This document shows, piece by piece, positions 6,089-7,242 of a stretch of 7,242 nucleotides of DNA; the stretch's first letter is position 1, and the number at the start of each line of letters is the position of its first letter. The position numbers were made by a program, and so were the translations under genes. The notes under the pieces are model-generated. The model was not told the origin of the DNA. It did not search any database and saw only the letters and a program-made list of their open reading frames with translations. The DNA comes from CBDVBZ01 sp965372355 (GTDB lineage: Bacteria > Krumholzibacteriota > Krumholzibacteriia > WVZY01), in assembly GCA_965372355.1 (NCBI GenBank), contig CBDVBZ010000157.1, positions 1 to 7,242 on the forward strand. Reading direction: 5' to 3'.

Positions 6089-6463
6089 CTAGGTCTCGCG
6101 CGTAAACCACGATGAGCAGTAGCCCTTGGGATTGATCGGTCCCTTGATCAACGTACAACCACCGCAGATCTCTCCACCCTCCGGTGGCGCCCAGAACTTA
6201 CAGTTGTCGCAACGCTTGCCTTCTTCCGTGCTATGCGCAACGTACTTGAGTGTTTCGTTCCGCATGGTGAGTTCCGGCTGGGTAAGCCCCGAGACGTCCG
6301 CACAAGCGTCGGCGGAGGCGGGTTTCGTCGTAGTCTCCTGCGCCGTCGTTTGGGCCGGTTCCTCCTTGCCGCCGCAGCTCGCCAGGAGGGTGGCGCCAGC
6401 ACCCGCGGCCAACCCCAAGAACGCGACGTGCAAGAACTCCTTTCGCGTCATGTCAGTTTTCAT
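6089..6463 (-). CDS. High-potential iron-sulfur protein (HiPIP), lipoprotein type
   Basis: Protein of 124 residues. HiPIPs carry one [4Fe-4S](3+/2+) cluster and pass electrons in the periplasm, usually between a quinol-oxidising complex and a reaction centre, oxidase or reductase. The C-terminal domain has the typical spacing: Cys85-x2-Cys88, then Cys103 in CTLIKGPINPKGYC, and Cys116 in YCSSW. Cys100 is an additional cysteine in the loop, and Cys54 lies before the domain in ADACADVSGL. The N-terminus has TRKEFL, a hydrophobic stretch (12-27) and a lipobox LLASC, so Cys30 would be the lipidated residue. The TRKEFL segment resembles a Tat signal with Arg-Lys in place of Arg-Arg. A Thr/Ala/Glu-rich linker (31-52) separates anchor and domain. 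The ATG at 6463 has AAGG (6471-6474) seven bases before it; a GTG at 6466 is the less likely start. It has its own promoter (6517-6545), divergent from the MarR gene. Confidence 0.93.
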   Translation of the reverse strand: MKTDMTRKEFLHVAFLGLAAGAGATLLASCGGKEEPAQTTAQETTTKPASADACADVSGLTQPELTMRNETLKYVAHSTEEGKRCDNCKFWAPPEGGEICGGCTLIKGPINPKGYCSSWFTRET

Positions 6464-6516
6464 CACGATACCTTTCTTCGCTTCTTCTTGAATGGGTGGG
6501 AATGGCTTTGGCGTCC

Positions 6517-6545
6517 ATTCTATTGACCCCGTGGGGAGCGGTCAA
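6517..6545 (-). promoter_or_regulatory. Sigma70-type promoter of the HiPIP gene with an overlapping dyad
   Basis: Read on the minus strand, the -35 is TTGACC (6545-6540) and the -10 is TAGAAT (6522-6517), 17 bases apart; each matches five of six consensus positions. Transcription should start near 6510, leaving a leader of roughly 47 bases. The -35 and the whole spacer form an inverted repeat with perfect six-base arms (6523-6528 and 6540-6545, TTGACC and GGTCAA). This would place a bound regulator directly in the way of RNA polymerase. The neighbouring MarR protein is the obvious candidate. Confidence 0.7.
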
Positions 6546-6597
6546 GGACACACAGGGCGGCTACTCGGAGCCATCCGAATTTCTTGAGGAATAGATA

Positions 6598-6626
6598 TTG
6601 ACGATTTGTCCCGGCGGACATATAGT
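6598..6626 (+). promoter_or_regulatory. Sigma70-type promoter of the MarR gene with a dyad in the spacer
   Basis: The -35 is TTGACG (6598-6603) and the -10 is TATAGT (6621-6626), with a 17-base spacer; each matches five of six consensus positions. Transcription should start near 6633, about 50 bases before the ATG at 6684. The spacer holds the inverted repeat TGTCC (6607-6611), CGGC, GGACA (6616-6620), well placed for autorepression. The overlapping 9-mer TTGTCCCGG (6606-6614) occurs again, reversed, in the repeats at 7202-7242. Confidence 0.75.
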
Positions 6627-6683
6627 TGGTAGTGACAAGTACATGATCTGGGGTTCCGTCCTTCGATGTGGAAGAGCAGCGAG

Positions 6684-7175
6684 ATGACTAACTCATTATC
6701 TAACAAAGAGTTGAACGATCTGGAGCGTGATGCCGCCGACTTGCAGGAGGCGCTCAACGACCTGATCCGTGTCTATCAGTTTCGGGATCGCAAGCGCATT
6801 TGCTGTTTCGACGTGTCGGTCACGCAATGCTACGCGCTTAAGGAGCTCATCCGTCAGGGTCCCATGGCGCTGAGCCAGCTGGCGTCCGAACTCTACCTCG
6901 ACGGAAGTACGGCCAGCCGTGTGATCGATTCGCTCGAGAGAAAGGGCTATGTGACCCGCTCCCAGGATCCGGAAGACGGTCGGGCGATCCGGCTGGAAGC
7001 CACGAAGGCCGGGTGTGGGCTCTATGGGGAGATCGAGGAAGACCTGTTGCGCGAACAAAAGGCGCTCCTCGCAGAGTTCGAGCCAGAGATTAGACAAGCC
7101 ACGACCCGGTTGATCGCCCGGCTGGCCAGGGAGGCGGCGGCCCGGTTCTCCCGCCGGGACGGCCGCTGTTGCTGA
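6684..7175 (+). CDS. Cysteine-rich MarR-family transcriptional regulator
   Basis: Protein of 163 residues, usual for MarR proteins, which act as winged-helix homodimers and usually repress nearby promoters until a ligand or oxidation releases them. Residues about 10-36 form the first dimerisation helix. The DNA-binding domain runs from about 43 to 110: helix QCYALKELIRQG, the LSQLASELYLDGSTASRVIDSLERKGYV helix-turn-helix (63-90), and the wing SQDPEDGRAIRLEATKAG with Asp95, Asp98 and Arg100. Six cysteines are present: Cys40-Cys41, Cys49, Cys111 and a terminal Cys162-Cys163 pair. Cys40, Cys41 and Cys49 lie close together near the dimer/DNA-binding junction and could sense oxidants or bind a metal. 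The ATG at 6684 is preferred because GGAAGAG (6670-6676) stands seven bases upstream; the in-frame ATG at 6666 has no such site. It is divergent from the HiPIP gene, with operator-like dyads in both promoters, so both may be targets. Confidence 0.9.
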   Translation: MTNSLSNKELNDLERDAADLQEALNDLIRVYQFRDRKRICCFDVSVTQCYALKELIRQGPMALSQLASELYLDGSTASRVIDSLERKGYVTRSQDPEDGRAIRLEATKAGCGLYGEIEEDLLREQKALLAEFEPEIRQATTRLIARLAREAAARFSRRDGRCC

Positions 7176-7201
7176 GGCCACGCTCTTGTGCCGATGGAGC
7201 C

Positions 7202-7242
7202 CTTCCAGGACAAGCACTTCCGGGACAAGCACTTCCGGGACA
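7202..7242 (+). repeat. 15-bp tandem repeat, cut by the window edge
   Basis: Units at 7202-7216, 7217-7231 and partial 7232-7242 follow the pattern CTTCC(A/G)GGACAAGCA; units two and three are identical as far as visible. The array begins 26 bases after the MarR stop. Each unit contains CCGGGACAA (unit one with one mismatch), the reverse of TTGTCCCGG in the marR promoter. The stretch could be a set of operator iterons. An open frame from ATG 7194 (MEPFQDKHFRDKHFRD and on) could also make it the start of a repetitive coding region, though that ATG has no ribosome binding site. The array may continue beyond the window. Confidence 0.8.

Noticed and set aside
7134..7168. GC-rich hairpin at the end of the MarR gene as a terminator
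   Set aside because: It lies within the coding region, contains bulges, and no T-run follows.
6696..7232. Minus-strand open frame opposite the MarR gene
   Set aside because: Antisense to a clear winged-helix gene with promoter and ribosome site.

Overview
The window looks like a chromosomal segment from a free-living, moderately GC-rich bacterium with a Gram-negative type of envelope. Nearly every gene has an export signal or membrane anchor. Shine-Dalgarno sequences are purine-rich, and two sigma70-like promoters with 17-bp spacers can be read near the right end. The sequence does not settle the phylum. A high-potential iron-sulfur protein together with an anchored alkaline-phosphatase-superfamily hydrolase would fit proteobacteria or one of several mostly uncultured phyla. 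No rRNA, tRNA, CRISPR array, phage gene, transposase or insertion sequence was recognised.

Left part (1-1650): a hairpin (18-46) precedes a secreted YceI-family protein (156-953). All eight of its cysteines sit in four NPCNPC motifs, one just after the signal peptide and three in a 12-residue C-terminal tandem repeat. A second, similar hairpin (1023-1049) closes this unit. It is followed by a small two-helix membrane protein of unknown function (1117-1467) and an intergenic stretch with a strong palindrome (1527-1556).

Middle (1648-4192): an exported thioredoxin-TPR protein with a CSPC active site is followed after 16 bp by a membrane-anchored sulfatase-like enzyme. At the nucleophile position this enzyme has Thr in place of the modifiable Cys/Ser of true sulfatases. 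Both catalytic domains are predicted to lie outside the cytoplasm.

The intergenic region 4193-4549 holds AT-rich palindromes and a perfect DnaA-box-like 9-mer. It leads into a probable 72-residue single-pass membrane protein (4550-4768) and a PLP-dependent class I/II aminotransferase (4901-6073).

Right part (6089-7242): a lipoprotein-type high-potential iron-sulfur protein on the minus strand (6089-6463) is divergent from a cysteine-rich MarR-family regulator (6684-7175). Each has a good sigma70-type promoter overlapped by an inverted repeat, and the arms of the two repeats are similar (TTGACC and TTGTCC). The 9-mer in the marR promoter, TTGTCCCGG, recurs in reverse orientation in a 15-bp tandem repeat at the window edge (7202-7242), immediately downstream of marR. 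This suggests a small redox-linked regulatory module. The common theme of the window is extracytoplasmic thiol and electron-transfer chemistry: CxxC-rich YceI, thioredoxin, HiPIP and a Cys-rich regulator. Functional linkage between these genes is inference.
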